From Certhia americana (taxonomy: Eukaryota > Chordata > Aves > Passeriformes > Certhiidae), in contig CM031870.1 of NCBI GenBank assembly GCA_018697195.1, positions 2,066,157 to 2,130,156 of the forward strand: a stretch of 64,000 bases of DNA, in the 5' to 3' direction. The notes under the pieces are model-generated. The model made no database searches. It saw only the letters and a list, made by a program, of their open reading frames with translations, and was not told the DNA's origin. Made by a program: the position numbers and the translations under genes. Positions 19,700 through 33,811 of this stretch are shown in pieces (within the stretch, counting starts at the first letter, position 1; each line of letters starts with the position of its first letter).

Positions 19700-21900
19700 G
19701 GAGCGGGGGTTCTTGGGGACGGTAATGGCCTGTTACAGGCAGGCAGGAGAGGAGATGGGAAAAACTCTACTCCAAAACACGGGCTGGATGTCGGGAAGGA
19801 AAATGCCAGGGAGGAGGCGGGGGATGCTCTGGCAGGGCCCTGCCAGCATCTCTCCTGGGGACACGCACGGGCCCGTGCAGCAGCTTCCCACGGCTCCCGT
19901 GCCTCCGCTCTCAGGGTTTGCTTTGCCATGCGGCAGTGACTCCTCACACAGCCGTTTGCACTACAAACCCCAGCGCTTCATTTGTGGAAGCATTTAATGA
20001 TTCAGGAGCCGGCAGCTCCCTGGGGACGGTTCCCACTGCCTCCAGAATTCCTCCCTCAGTGGCTGCTTGTACAGAAATCCCCAGGGAGACGAGCTGATGC
20101 TGGCACCACGGGAAATGTGCTGCCGGGGTGTTTGGTCCTTGCTTTATTTCCAATCCAACTATCCTCATGTTTGAGAGCTGAATTAAAGGGTGGGAGCAGC
20201 AGGGATGGGAAGGCAGTGGGTGGCTCTGAGGGGAATGACCTTGCTTACACCTCACAGGCCTGGCTGGGAAGTTTTCAGCAGGTATGAGCACCAGTGTAAT
20301 GAGTCTGGGGCTGTTTCTCAGCTGGCAGCCTCCACTTTTGATATTCAAGATGTCTTTAAGGGCTAAAACACTCTCTGAACTCAGCACAGCACCAGCCCTC
20401 ATGGACAGCCCTCCTGCCTCTTTCCCATGGGATTCAGGGGATCAGAGCATCTCTCTGTGCCCTAGCAGAGGTTTTTGGCCTCTCCAAAAGCAGGGTGTCT
20501 TTTCTGTTTGGCTCAAACCCACTGCAGTCTGGCTGAGCCAGTCTGTCATCAAGAGGCAGAGAGTGGGCAGAGGGGCTGGGAACTCTGGGTTCCCACCAGG
20601 ATTTCATCTCAGAGGGATGAAGGCAAAGAATTTTGCCCTAGCCTCACTGCAGACCTGCTTCTTCATCCAGCCTGGATTCATCCTCTCTCCAGGTTGCTCC
20701 AAGAGCCTCAGACCCTACAGACCCCTACAAATTTGGTTCCTTGCCTACAAAAGTTGCCCCAGTGCCATTCTAGGTGTCCTGGAGGAGCTCGGGTACCTCA
20801 GGACAATACCCAGGGATGCTCTGGGTACTGCAGGGCGATACCCAGGGATGCTGGGTTGTCTCTGGGGGTAACCATAGTAACGGAGCAGCATCTCTGCTCT
20901 CCTGCTGGCAATTTGCTTTTTCATCCTACATTAAGGTGGACCTTCTCCAACTCCTTTCTCTCCTTCCATAAAGGCAATACCAAGAGCTCTCCCAGAGGGG
21001 TCAGCTCTTCCACTCCATCCCACACCAGATTTCATCCCACTGAAAAACAGGATCCTGCCAGGGAACCAGCCTCCTGCATGCTGCAGGGAGTCCAGGAAGG
21101 TGGCGGCTGGAGTTTTTCCTTAACACAGGTTTTTAATTGTGAGTGGGACAAAATTAGGGGTTTCCTTACACTTGTTGTTAACAGGTCACTGTCAAGGTTA
21201 AAAACCTCAAATACTTTAATTTTTTTTTAATTGTAAAATGCCTCTACTAGCAATAACACTCCAGCTTATTAATATGGATTGATTTTTTTTTCAGTGCAGA
21301 ATGTAATTATCACCCGTTAAGTACTTTGTTCACCTTTCACATTTCTCCTCGCTCAGGGAAGGCAAACACATGAGTCAGCGTCCCTTTTTCTGTCACTTTT
21401 AGGCAGTTTTTTTTGTGACAAGCCATTGTGAATCAGCACAACACTGCAAAGTTCAGGTCACAAACGCTCCAGAGATGCTGCTTACAGGGAAAAACAGTGA
21501 TTTTTGAGAAGGAGGTGAAGGACATCTCCTGTCTTGACCCTGGGCTTTGGGGAGAAACCCCAAATGAATAAATCTGGAATCAAACAGGGCTTGGTGGGGC
21601 TGCTTTAGGGGGAGAAGTGAGGAGGGTTTCCCGTGGATATCAGGATGGAGAGGATGTGTGCAAGCTGACAGATCAGCACCCCTTCCCCAGCCAGTCGACA
21701 CTCCCTCTCCTCTTCCCCTGCAGCTGGCACATTTATTTTGGAAATACCTCATTAGTATGTAATTAAGCCTTCCCCTCTTTGCCTGGCGACCCCAAGCATC
21801 ACTCTCGGGGCGTTCCTCGCTGTCCCCTTGCAGGCTCCCTGCAGGGAGGGGTGCCACACACTCAGGGGTGACACTGGCGGGGGGGATGGCCCCCCAAAAC
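19700..21900. other. Non-coding intergenic DNA
   Basis: Apart from the small tandem repeat at 20791-20853 and T-rich runs near 21220 and 21290, nothing is recognised. ORFs of up to 250 codons here show no family resemblance. Confidence 0.6.
20791..20853 (+). repeat. Two-copy ~32 bp tandem repeat
   Basis: Unit 20791-20822 and unit 20823-20853 share GGGTAC, then ATACCCAGGGATGCT at the same spacing. Confidence 0.7.
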
Positions 21901-21944
21901 CCGTAATCCGTGGGTCGGCATGCCCGCCTCGGGGGCTTGCTGTC

Positions 21945-22150
21945 CGTTTGGGTTCGTGGCTGACTCAGCCCCAGATGGTTCTGCGAGCGCTTATGTAACG
22001 CGTGTTTTGGCGGGGGCCGGGACGCGGAGCTCGGCGAGGAGGTGGGCGCGGGGGCGAGGGAGGGAACAGAGCTAAAGATAAGCCTGGCAGCTCTGACAGT
22101 GCTTTGCCAGGCCCCGCGGGAGCCGGCAGGGGAAAGGCTGCTGCGGATCG
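21945..22150. promoter_or_regulatory. CpG-rich segment with AP-1/MARE palindrome, GATA and G-quadruplex
   Basis: GGCTGACTCAGCC (21958-21970) is an AP-1/Maf-type palindrome, followed by an E-box CAGATG (21972). The region is CpG-dense. It includes a four-tract G-quadruplex motif at 22044-22064 (G3 N3 G5 N3 G3 N1 G3) and AGATAAG at 22076-22082. No coding exon or clear splice donor follows, so it is either an enhancer or the promoter of an unseen non-coding transcript. Confidence 0.4.
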
Positions 22151-22199
22151 GGCGCCTGTCCCCTGGCCATCCCTGCTGTCACCTCCCTGCCACCTGCCC

Positions 22200-24060
22200 G
22201 GCCACACTGCCCGCCCTTTCCAGGGTCACCTCCTTCTGCCTCCCACAAACAGACCTAAAATCACCCCTGTTGCTCCACAGCAGTTTTTTTCCCCCTGGTG
22301 TTTCATGATGTGGGTGTAGCAGGGAAGTGTTTTGGTTGCAGGACTGAAGCAAGCTGTGTAAAGATTTCCCAGACCCTTCATCCCCAACCTTCCTCCCCTC
22401 CCTCTGCTCTGCTTTGGTGGTGACTGCTAACTAGCACTGGAGATCACAGTGGGAGCAGAAAACTGATGATATTTCTCTTGAAATGATTTGGGTGACCTCT
22501 GACCTCTGTAGAAGTCTTCCTCTTTTTCTCAGTTTACGATTTCAATATAGACACAAAAATGACCCTGGTTTCATGGGAGTTTTATTTTAATGCTCTGGAG
22601 ATTTGCTAAATAAAACCAATTTTAATACACAGGATACTCTGGATGTGATGGCTCTTCTCAGGTGGGGCAGCTGCAGGGTTTGGGGCAGGTAATTCATTAC
22701 CTGAGACATTGCTGCATGTCCCTCAGCAAAGGGTTAACCACGAGCCCCCAGACATGGCTTTTATTTGTCTGGAACTGCCCTCAGAGGAGCATTCCCAACC
22801 CCAACAGAGCTGAACATGGATTTCATTCCCAAATCCCTTCTTTCCCAAACCTGTGGCTACAGGGCAACCCCAGAGGCTCCTTGGGGGCTCTGGAGCAAGG
22901 CAGGTCCCCTAGCCCTGGAGGGATTCCTGGGTGGCCGAGGGTCCCTGCTGCAGGAGGGATGGAGGAGGCTCCTGGCCATGTCCTGGTGAGCAGGATGTCA
23001 TCTCTGAGTGCTCCACACAACACCGGGTGCGGGGGTGACAGCAGGAACAGGCTCCGCAGGGAGAAGGAGCACTGAGGGCTGGTACCAGCCCTCAGATGGT
23101 GGTAGGAAGTCCACGGCTCCTGATAATTAGGAGAAAAACGAAATGAATCCCTCTGCAGAAGACAATGTTGCAGGGAGAAGCTCAGTCCTGGGCTCCTGCC
23201 AGCGGTGGATTTGCAGAGCTGCCCACGCAGGATGGGAGCAGAGAGGGGGATTGTCCCCCCAAGGTCAGGGGGACAAGGCTGTGGTGGCAGTTGGTGGCTG
23301 CCAGCCCAGGTAGGGGGGGTCTGGGTGTCCCCTCACATACAGGTCTCTGAGGGGCCCTCCCAGGGCAGGTCTCCATCCCGCAGCCCCCAGCGCAGAGAGG
23401 ACTGGATTTATGGCAGCAGGAATCTGGGGATTACGCCGCCAGAGTCTGACCAGCCAAAAATTGTTAAAAATCAGAATATCCGTAGCTCAAATCCAGCTTA
23501 AAAGTCAAACCAATCATCCAAACCATCTGCCTCACCATTGAAGATAATACTACTTTTATTGTTTCCATAAGCTGCTAAGCAGCTTTTCAGCAAGAAAAAC
23601 CCTCTCTGCTGGGACATTTGTGGCCGTGGGACAGCACGGTGGCCTGCCTGGTGTCAGCCAGGTCCTGCTAGGATGGGGAAGAAGGGGAGGATGTGGTGAC
23701 CTGGGGGATGCAGGGCCAGGATTGGTGCTGGGGATTAAATTCTCTGTGCCATGGTGCAGATCACCACTGGCAGGCACCAGCTGCCAACTCCCTGGAAATC
23801 CACCAGTGGAGGAGGGGAGGTACTGCCAGTTCTCCTTCAAGACATCCCAAAATTTTCTGGAGGCTCTGGCAGCTGAGGGTGATGTGTCACAGCCTGTAAT
23901 GGGAGCTGCCCGTGCTGCTGCCCACCTGACCTTCTCCCAGGGGTATTATTAGCTCATCCTGAGCAGCCAGCCCCAGCCACGAGCTTTCCATCTGCAAGCC
24001 CTCCCTGGCTTTGGGAGCAGAGTGGGCCAGAGAGGGGAACTGGGCATGATCCTCCCTGTT
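22200..24060. other. Non-coding intergenic DNA; nothing recognised
   Basis: No coding, mobile or structured feature is supported. Confidence 0.6.
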
Positions 24061-24064
24061 TCCC

Positions 24065-24350
24065 ATGGGAGATTAGGGTTGGAAGTTAAAAAGTTCATTT
24101 CATTCCAACCCCTTGCCATGGGCAGGGACACCTTCCACTATCCCAGGTTGCTCCAAGCCCTGTCCAGCCTGGCCTTGGACACTTCCAGGGATGAGGCAGC
24201 CACAGCTTCTCTGAACAGCCTGACCCACGGCCTCACAGGGAAGAATCTCTTCCCAATATCCCAACTAACCCTGCCCATTGTTAGTTTGAAGCCCTTGTCC
24301 TGTCATTCCAGGCCCATGTCCAAAGTCCCTCTCTATGTCTCTTGTAGACC
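24065..24350 (-). mobile_element. CR1 LINE 3' end, reverse orientation
   Basis: The + strand shows the reverse complement of a CR1 tail: 'cattccaaccccttgccatgggcagggacaccttccactatcccaggttgctccaagccctgtccagcctggccttggacacttccagggatgaggcagccacagcttctct', followed by the 'cacagggaagaatctcttcccaatatcc' segment. It is 5'-truncated, as most CR1 copies are, with no coding potential. Confidence 0.9.
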
Positions 24351-24647
24351 ACCACACTGGTGGCTTCCAGCCACTCTCCAAAGTCTGCCTGCCAATTCCT
24401 GGAAGATGTTCATGCCCAGCAGAGAGATCAAAGACCCTCCCTGTTCCATCCTCTTGAAATGGCTGCCATGCAGTTCACCTTCTCCTCACTCTAGCAACCT
24501 CTAAGGTGAAATGAGCTGCTGTCTCTATTCCCACCTACAGCTTCTCTAGGTAACAAAAGCATCACCTACCCTGTCCTTAACTGACATCCTGACAGACAGG
24601 CACTCCCTTCACCCATGGATTTCCAAACAGGGCATGTATAAGTAGGA

Positions 24648-24702
24648 AAAGGCCAGGTTGGATGGAGCTTGGAGCAGCCTGGCCTAGTGGAAGGAACATT
24701 CA
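24648..24702 (+). mobile_element. Short CR1 LINE fragment
   Basis: Contains ggttggatggagcttggagcagcctggcctagtggaagg, the conserved segment just before the CR1 3' tail. The tail itself is lost. Confidence 0.7.
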
Positions 24703-24709
24703 CTGCTGT

Positions 24710-27700
24710 CTGTGAGTCTGTACTGGTGCAGTGAGAGCACAAGAACTCATTAATGAAATCACCCTGGAGTCGCTGGCATTGTACATTTGTGCTGCTGACT
24801 GGGTGCTCCTCCTGCCTTCACTCAGGGTGAGTTTGCTTGGAGAGATTATTATCCCATGGGAAGACACCTGAAACAAAACTTACTTCCTCATGTGGAAATA
24901 AGGAAGGAAAAAGAGCTGATAGATCAGCAACCAACAAGCAAACAAGCACTTCTGTAGATCATCCAGCTTTTATTTTGTCTGATTTTAAGTGCCTGGCAGC
25001 GAGCTGGCCCTTCCTGTCCCCTGGGAGAGGCAGTGTTGCCAGCTCACCAGAGCGTCCTGGGATTTGCTACTTCAGCTGCAAAGCCACAGTTCCCTGTGGT
25101 TACTGGAGCCACCACTGCCACCGGGAAAGGGACTTTGCAGCTGGCATTGAGCATTTCACTCCTGCTCAACAACAACTCAGGGCCCAGGACACCCTCGGCT
25201 GCCCCACATCTCTGGCAAGGTGGGCTCTGATTTTGTTCTTCCCCTGGAGGACTCTCCTGAATGTTTGGATCCCCTGCAGCACCTGACCGTGGCAGGGAAT
25301 GTACCAGGCTCCAGGGATGGCTCCATCCTTCTCCACCTCCCAACCTCTGCCCCGGGCTCACCTGGGGGACTTGACTTGCAGCTGCCAAATCCACATCACT
25401 GATTTTCAATTAGGGAGAGCTGCAATTAGTGAAACAGAGCAGAGTGAGAGGAGAAGCCCTGGCCTGTCAGTCTTGGCTGAGAGGTCCGTGACACTTTCCC
25501 CAGTCAGCCTGGAAAGACACGTTGCCTTGACTGTGACAGTCCAGAGAATGGGTGATGCATCAGACCTGGCAACAAATCCCAGCTGGATTTAGGTTCTGTT
25601 GGCTAAATATCTGCAGAATGTCACCCTGCAGAGCAGTCTGGAAGTCTTCTCCCTCAGGAAGACAGACAGGTGATATCCACATCTTTACTCCTCTCTGTGT
25701 GTGTGTGTCCTTTGTTCACGCAGCAAGGCAAGGGTTGAGCTGAGAGTGCAGAAGAGCTTTGAGCGTTGTGTATGCACCCCTTCCCCTGCTTGTTTCCAGT
25801 CCTGTGGATGAACACGGGCTCTTTGATCTCAACATCAGAGATGTCCAGACACAGTGATCCAGGGAGACACAGCTGGGAGGCACTGGCAGGGTCAGACCCT
25901 TGGAAGCTGAGTTAGGCTCAATGCATCCATTGCCAGATTTCTATATGCTCCCACATCATCCATCCTTATCCTCCTGCTGCAAGAGGGATTTGCTGCTCCG
26001 AGCAGCAGAGAGCAGGTCCTCGACTGCCAGTGCTGTGCTGGGGCTGCAGATCCCACTGGTGCCACTTCCGAGATGCTGGCAAACGTCCCCTCGAGAGGAA
26101 AGAAGCTCAGCCAAGCCTGAAATGACCTGCTGGGGCAGGGCAGGCTCCTTCCACTCTCGCAGCATGTGCTGGGATTTATATAAAAGGGGATTCTTTACCG
26201 GATGGCCTGTCCCACAGAGGGGAATATTTGCAGTGTGTGGCTCCCAGACCACAGCTGGAACACCCCCAGGATCAGGGAGAGCCCCAGCCTCTGCCACAGA
26301 GCACTTGGCTCCTGTTAAGGTCAGTCTGGAATTGTGTGTTGAGTCACAGCACAGGGCTCTGGGCTGTGTGATGCTGCTCAGGCCTCTGAACAGAGATCAC
26401 ACGTGTGATGCCACATATCCCTGCACCCCCAGCTGGGGCACGGCACCCCAGTCCCCCTTCCTCACTCCATACCTGAGAAATTAGTGTCCTGTGTTCCCAC
26501 AGGGCCACTCTCTGAATAGACACATCCCTCTGCACCCTGTGTCCCCAGACCCCAGTGCAACTCTGCTCCCTCTCCAGCACAGAACCTGTGAGTTTCCTCC
26601 AGTCATAGCTGCTCCTGTGCCCTGCCCAGACTTTGATTAACTCCAGGCCCCTCTCTTTTCTCAGCCCCTTGGGCAATAAAACTCTACAGTGCTGCAGATT
26701 GTTTTCAGGTGATGGAGAAAGCAGGGGCTGAACCCTCTGCTGGTGCCACACTCATCTCTGCTGAGGCTGGGGATGGATCCAGGATGGATTCTTGTCAGGA
26801 AGGTGTTCCTGTGTGGCAAAGGATGTTGGCAGATTTTACTAGCTTGCCAAATTAGTCAACTCCAAGTTTATCACAGCCACATCTGCCAGGATGACTGTTC
26901 TTCTGGGACAGCATGGGTGCACCAGGAATGAACTGGGGTCTCAAACACAATCCAGAATGAACCATATGAAAAAAAGAGGCAAGCTCAGAGATGGTTGTTG
27001 GGAAGCTGGGCTTCCCTGGCTCCACCACAGTGCTTTCTGTGTCTCCTTGGTTATCTCCTGTATGCCCATGACTCAATTTTATCCGAAACTTGTTTCCAGC
27101 TCCCAATCCCAGTAAAAAGCACAGTCACAGTTTTGATTCCTCAGGCTGGACTGCAGACTGTGCAAGCCAGATCAAGTGGGAGCATCAGTGGTTCCCACAC
27201 TGATCTGGCATCCCCTCTCCCACGGGGGTCTCCAGGGCAGGCTCATGCAAGAGAAAGGATCCCGTGAGGAGGAGCAGCCACCCTGCCCGCCCAGCCCCGC
27301 TCTCTCCTCCCTGCCCAGGGCACACACGGTGGCAGGACAGGCGATGCCAAGCTCTCCTCGGGCACTGTCACCTGATCTCCGCCACCCCCGCTCCAAGCCC
27401 GGACAAAAATAAACCCGGGAGTGCTGCAGTGGAGCCGCCCTGGCACGGCCGGCCCGGGCTGAGCCCATTGTTCCAGTGATAATGCTGGTTCCAGTGAGTG
27501 ATCCCTGAGAAATGCAGATATTCCCCTCGAGCCTCTCAGCCTCCTGCTGCAGACAAACCATGGAGCAGGTGGAAAAGCAAAGGACATGGGGTTTTATCCC
27601 CCACCATGTGACTTTTCTTGTTGGTAGAAGGTTCCTTCCTTGTGGGGTGAGGCTAATTTCCACAGGAATTATTTTTTTTTTCCTTGAAAGTTTTGATTTA

Positions 27701-30700
27701 AGAAGAAGGGAAAAAAAAAACCAAACCACCTCACATTATATCCTGAAAATATAAAGCCTGAAGCTCCAGCTCCCCTGGTCCTGGCAGGGCCCAGTGTTCC
27801 TGCAGGGCAGCAGCCTTTTGCTGTGTAAATTTGGCATCTCCTTGCAGCTTCCATGGTGCTTCCAAGCATGTGCAGAAATACCTGTGGAAGTGCGTGCTGA
27901 GGCCAGCCAAACTCATTTCAGTCGTGACCTAAGCAGGTGCTTGGTTGGAAAGGTCCAAAGCTGGGGCAGTGGCTTTGGCAGGACAGCTCTGGAGCTGAGT
28001 GGTGACAGAGGGAACACCACAGTCAGCAATTTGGGGTCTTCTTCAGCACCCAGCCAAGACACACCTGAGACAAACCAGGCCTACAGAGGCTTTCAACATT
28101 TTCTATGGTATGTCCTGGGCTTTCACACCCATTTGTGTGGCTGGAAAGTTGCTTTCACATCCCTGATTTGTCCTGTGGTGCAGAAATACCAGACACTCTG
28201 CCCCAGAGTATTTTTACTTTCAGCCACCCCAGCCCCTGAGCTCAAGATGTGCCCCAGATCTGCATAAGCAGCCCCAGGAAGGTTTTGCCACAGGAGACCC
28301 CACCAGTATAACCAAAATATGGGCACCAGCTGCATCTGCTCGTGCTCCAGGTGTCCAAGTGTCTTCCAGGGCCCCTGCCCTGGGCAGGAGACATCAAAGT
28401 CTCTCCCAGGCACACTCCTTCCAAGGAGCCCAGTGTGCTCTCAGCCTGGCAAGGCGATCAAATGGGAGGAACAGACAGATCTGAGCAGAAATCTGAGAGA
28501 AAAGGCAGCAGCAATATGGGCCTGGAGAAAGCAGGAGCACAACCCCTTGGCTTCCATTGCCTGCTGCTTCCCCTTGCTTCCCAGAGTGCCTCCAGCTCTG
28601 AATGCCTTGGCTTTGCACAGAGCTGATCTCCTGGTGTTCTCTGGGCTACAGCCCCATCCGCAGCAGCTTGAACTCTGGAGCATCCACCAAAAAGGCTCCT
28701 GCACCTCCCAGAAACATGCCAGGGAAATCACAAGACTCTGGGGTAACCAGCAGCTCTCTGGGGACAGACCCTGCCTGCATTTTCATCATGCTGGATTTTG
28801 TCCCTGTCCCCAAAGCCTGTCTCCTCTCACCCCCTCTCTCCAGGCCATACCTGGTTCTTCTGAAGGCGTCATGACTTCACTGTCTATTTATATCCAGCCC
28901 ACTGCTAAGTAAAAGCAGAGTTGACACTGGCTTTTTGGGAAAAAGAAAAAAAAAAGGAAAAAAAAAAAAGAAAACAAGGCATTTTTCTTATTGTGTGGGA
29001 AAAGATCCATGGGCTGGGTTTTCTTTTTCTTCCCCCTTAACTTGGAGATCTCCCAAAGCAAACAAGTGCTGTTAACTGGAAAATAGGATGATTCACCAGT
29101 CCCCTGGGCAGATGGTACCCGGGCCCTCTATTCTCCAACTCCTGGCAAGGGAAAATGCCCCCTGTAAAACCTAAAATAAACAGATGATCCTGTATCCATC
29201 ACGGGATCTGCCCTGCAAAGCCAACGCATCTTCAGCGACCTCCTGCATGTGCCCAGACCACTTGGGTCATCCCCTGTCGGTGTCCTGCCCCTTTGAGGGG
29301 CAGTTTGGGGCACACAGGATCAGATCAGGGGCAGGGGAAGTTTCCAGGAGTTGCAGCCTGCCCATGGATGCTGGAAGATGAGCGATGTGCTGGGTTACAG
29401 CCCAAAAAGAAGGCATGGAGCAGCCCCAAGAGCAGGAGCAGAGCTGCTGCTCTGTGACAGGGTGTCTGTCCTTCCATGAAGCATCTTCCACATGATGCTC
29501 TTGCTCTGGGGTGCTGAGGAGATGCTGACACATGGAAAAGCTGGCCAGGAGATCCCTGTGGGTGAGCAAACAGTGGGGCCAGAGCAATGAAGCAACATTA
29601 TCTTCCTTGCAGCCTCTGACATGTGTCACAGGAGGGACCGTTCTCTTCACAATGTGACTCAAATCCCATATGGACAGTGCAGGAATCTGCTGTCCTTTCC
29701 AGAGACAGGGAAGGCCTGTTTTCAAATGCCCCCAGTTCCTCCCTTCTGTAGGCAATGGAACCTCTCATCCTTATTATTCCCCTTCAGGTTCCCAATCCTG
29801 GCCACATCAGCAACGGGGCTGTCCTTGCAAGGAGGCTTCATTTCAGGGACACAGCAAAGTGAGGGGTTCTAGAGGTATTTTGGGGCACCATGACCTCTGA
29901 AGCACATCCCACATGGAAAGTGCCCATCACCAGTGTCCTTTCAAGGCAGGAGCTGGGATGGTGATGCTGGAAAAGACTGGGGTGAAAAGAGGACCTTGAG
30001 AGGCCTTGGGGTGATCCAGGAGTGTTCCCTGTTCCCTGTTGAGATTAGGGTTTCCTGGACCTCAGAAGCAGAGCTGTGGTCAGGGTCTGCCTTTCCCTGC
30101 TTGGGACACTGTAACAGCAGAGGAGCCCCAAGCACAGGCTGAGAGGCCAAATTCCCAGCACTTTAAAATTCCCCTTTGGAAGCTTTTTGGCTGCTGGAGG
30201 CCTGGGTTATTTCTGGCTGCACTCGGCAGGAGTGTTTTTCTCTTGCTTCGTAGCAGGGATGAACAAAGATCTCAGCTCTCTGCCTGCACAGAGACAGCCC
30301 CACTGCCCTGGCAGCACCCACAGGAGCTGTGTGCCCTCTCCTCTCCCTGCTCTCCAGGCCAGGGGTGAACTCCCAAGAGTGGGGATCAACTCCTGCACTG
30401 TTCCTTGTATGAGCCAGAGACACAGGAGAGTCTCTTCCTCCCTCCCACCTTTAAATCAGACCTCTTTAGCCCAAATGGCCAGCAGCCCCCACTCCTCACA
30501 AGGGCTCTGTCCTGCTCCCTGGACTTCCTCCTGCATCCCTGCTGGAAGCAGGTCAGAGACTTTTGGGTTGCACAAATGCCTCAGCTCCTAAGAGGGCTCT
30601 TGGGACAGAAAAACAAGGTTTCTTAAACAAGCCAGAGAAGCTAAGCCTCAAAATAAGTGACAGCCAATTGCGGTGTCACCGCATTGCCCACTCTGCCACA

Positions 30701-33700
30701 GCTGCTCTGGGCATTTTTATTAGCTTTGCCCTTCTCCTGTTGCTTTTGTGTTTTATTCTGAGGCACCCACTCACCCCTCACGCCTTGGGGTGGGCAGCAG
30801 CCTCTGCCTGGAACCCACTCCTCCACCTCTGCCTGAGTACGAGGCTGTGACAGCCCCCAGGTCACCTCTGGGCATGTCTGCAGTGGGATTAACAGGAGGA
30901 ATCCCATTTTTTAAATGCCAAATATGTTGAATAAATTGTGCTGTTACAGATTTAGAAAGGAAATACAGCCAGCACCCAGGAGTTCTGGTTTGGCAGCAAT
31001 GTAGGCACCCTGCAGGCAGGAGGTGTTTGAGTTTGGAGGGTGAGGAATGTTTTTAGGGCTATGATTGCTCCTCTGAATTGCCCCCTACCTCAGGGAAAGG
31101 CTGGCTCTACAGAAACCTCTGATTTTGCAGAGCTGTTCAAGAGTGCCAGGCTTGACCTGGAATGGTTAAATTCACCCAGTTCATGCAGAGACTGGTCCCA
31201 TTCCCCTCCCCATCACCCAGGCCTGTGGTGTCCAGCTGTAGCAGCAGGAAGAACAGGTTGTAGCCCCTGCTCTGACCACCCAGCAGCTGCCCTGCCTGTT
31301 CCTCCAGCCAGCTGAACAAGCACCCAGCACTGGGAGATCATAGGCTTAGAGGTCCTGAGGGGCAAGGGGGGGTGAAGGAGGTGGGAAAGGCACTGAGTCA
31401 GGGAGATGGGGATGAGAGGTGAAGAGGTGACCTTAACCCTGACACCTGGAGTGGGGCAGGTGGCTGGGGTGAGGTGGGTGGTCTCTGGTCCTCATCAGAG
31501 AGGTTCCTTCTAAGCCTCCATGTGTGGGGAGCTGGCAGAAGTACAAACCTCCCAAAGCTGGGATTTGGGACTGTCAGGATTCACTTTGGCCACAGATCAT
31601 CCTGGCCTGGCTGCAGCTCAGAGAAAAGTGATCTGGCACCTGGGATCCCAAAGTTCCCCCACTCACCCCACATTAATCCCTGGGGACTCCTCTCTTGGAT
31701 CCAGTGCCCAGCTGAACCACAGGGAGACACCTGTTGAGATCTTTCCAGAAGGCCCGAGGCAGCTGGAGGGTCCTTTTGGTCCCAACCCAGCCAGTGCATG
31801 GTGGCAGTTCCTGGGGACAGTGGGACAGGGAGCCCATGTGATGTGACTGCTGGGGTGGGAAGGCAGAGGGGTCAGCATGGCAGGGGGCAGCCCCAGACAC
31901 CCTCATGTCACTGCAACCACCCCATGGGGGCTGCTCCTTCAGCCTTCCCTCTCCCAGACCTTGCTCAGAGGGAAAGAGAATGGGAGAGTAGAAAGAGCAG
32001 CCCATTTTAGACTATAATCCTAGTGCAGACACTCCTGGAGGAGACCATTTCTGCCACAGGCTTCTCACAAACAAGGACCTTTCTCCTGTACCAGCCCTGA
32101 AGATCTGAACTGGGAACCAGCACCAAGCCCCACGAGGTGCCAGGAGACATGGGCACTGTCCTTGTGCCCCCACTCCCCCACACCTCCTCCCTCTGCCATC
32201 AGCTGCTGCTCTCCATGGCAATTTGCCCTTTTTCCCCCTGACAACAAACCCTGCCAGCTCTAGGGCTGACTCTGCTCCCCGCAGTGCTCCAGGCTCCAGC
32301 ATCAATCCATCTGCCAGGCTTAGTGTCACAAGTGCATCATGGAAAATGCTATCGATCCACCAAGGTGGGGACTTAATTTGAGGGCTCTAATGAGGCAGTG
32401 ATTTAACCTTATTACACAAAGGTAAGTGGAGCTGCTGGGTGCCCTGTGCTGGAGGGGACCTGGTGGTGCTGTTGCCCAGCTCCTCGTGTGGGAAGGTGCC
32501 TCCAAGGACACCTTGGTGTTAGGGAAAGGCTGAGCTTGTGTCCAGACTGAGTCAAAATCTCATTGTGCTGGGGTATTCGGGCTCCTGGTTCTGCCCAAAG
32601 TCACAGGGGAGTTCAGATCCCAGATGAGCTCTGAGCTGCATCTCTCAGTATCACTGTCTCTAGTGCTTCCCTTCATCTTCTGGCTCCTTCCTTCCCATCT
32701 CCTGGCTCCTTCCTCCCCTCCCACCTCTTGGAAGCCTCTTAGTGCCTCGAGTTAATGTACTGTTTCAAAACAGCTTGTCCTGGCTTCACAAAAGAGTAGA
32801 AAACTCAGGGGAGAGCACTCATTAGAAGACTTCCAGCCTGCCACCAATTCACTTTACATCTCTGATGAAGTCCTTTATTCCAATTTCCTCATTAATGCAC
32901 CGCATTAACATGATCACTCCTTAACTCAGATGGATTTGCCCTCCCTTCCCTCAGGCCATGCAGCTTAGCTGCCTGGACATCTTTGGCTCTCCAGGGCCTT
33001 TGGTACATAACCAGGACAGAACTGGATGTCCTCAGGACTAAAGCACTGCTGTGGGATGGAGCAGAGAGCCTCAGCCATGCCCAAAGGCAGCCAGGAGGGT
33101 GATGGGGCAGCTGAGCCAAGGTGCTCCTCCCCTGTGAGCAGCCAGGCACAGAGAGAGAGCAAGGGGGAAAGGTACAGCCCTCACTGATCCATGGGCTGGG
33201 GAATGTGTCCTCTGTGGCCTGGGGCAGCTCTCACTGACACCAGCAGCTCAGTTTTACAAACCATCAGGGTGATGACTTTAATTCCGAGTCCTCTCCTGTG
33301 CACGGCAATGATTTTTCCAACCACCCTGACCACAAGCTCACAGTATCAACCTCTACTGTGCTGAGCCCAACAGAGACCTGATCCTTCCTGGATTCCTGAG
33401 ATACCACCACCATCCTCTGCTCCCTCCAGAAGTGTTTCCTCTCCTCAGCTGGAAGCAGGTGCAGGCTCCTGATAACTCTTCTTTCTGTCCACAAAGGAAA
33501 TGGGGCGTGAGAACAGCCCTGTACATGAGCAGGATGACAGCCCTGCTCCCACTGATCTCAGCTCGGGCTGCAGATGACTCTTCCCTGCTCTCTGCCAGGC
33601 CTGGGAAAGTGAGACACTGTGAATAGAAAACAAAGGCTTAAATGTCCCTAAGCCAGTGATCCCAGTGATGTCTCAGTACACCCTAACAATGAGGATCTCC

Positions 33701-33805
33701 TCCTCACAGCTGGTGGAGGCAGGACACAGGCACATGGTGGAATGACTGTCTCTGCATGCAGGACTGTTGTTTTCAGCTGAAAGAGGGTCTCAGCACACAG
33801 AGGAG
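24710..33805. other. 9 kb gene-free stretch
   Basis: No coding gene, RNA gene or mobile element is recognised. It holds a (TG) run at about 25693-25708, a TATA-box-like TATATAAAAGG at 26177-26187 with no supporting gene structure, and A-rich runs at 27710-27720 and 28940-28975. The longest ORF (25900-26484) has no family resemblance and no credible initiation or splice context. Confidence 0.55.
28940..28975 (+). repeat. A-rich low-complexity run
   Basis: A runs of 4 to 12 bases separated by single or double G. Confidence 0.9.
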
Positions 33806-33811
33806 GGTATT

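Noticed and set aside
25900..26484. 194-codon ORF overlapping a TATA-like sequence at 26177
   Set aside because: The TATA-like box is inside the ORF rather than upstream, and the translation resembles no family.
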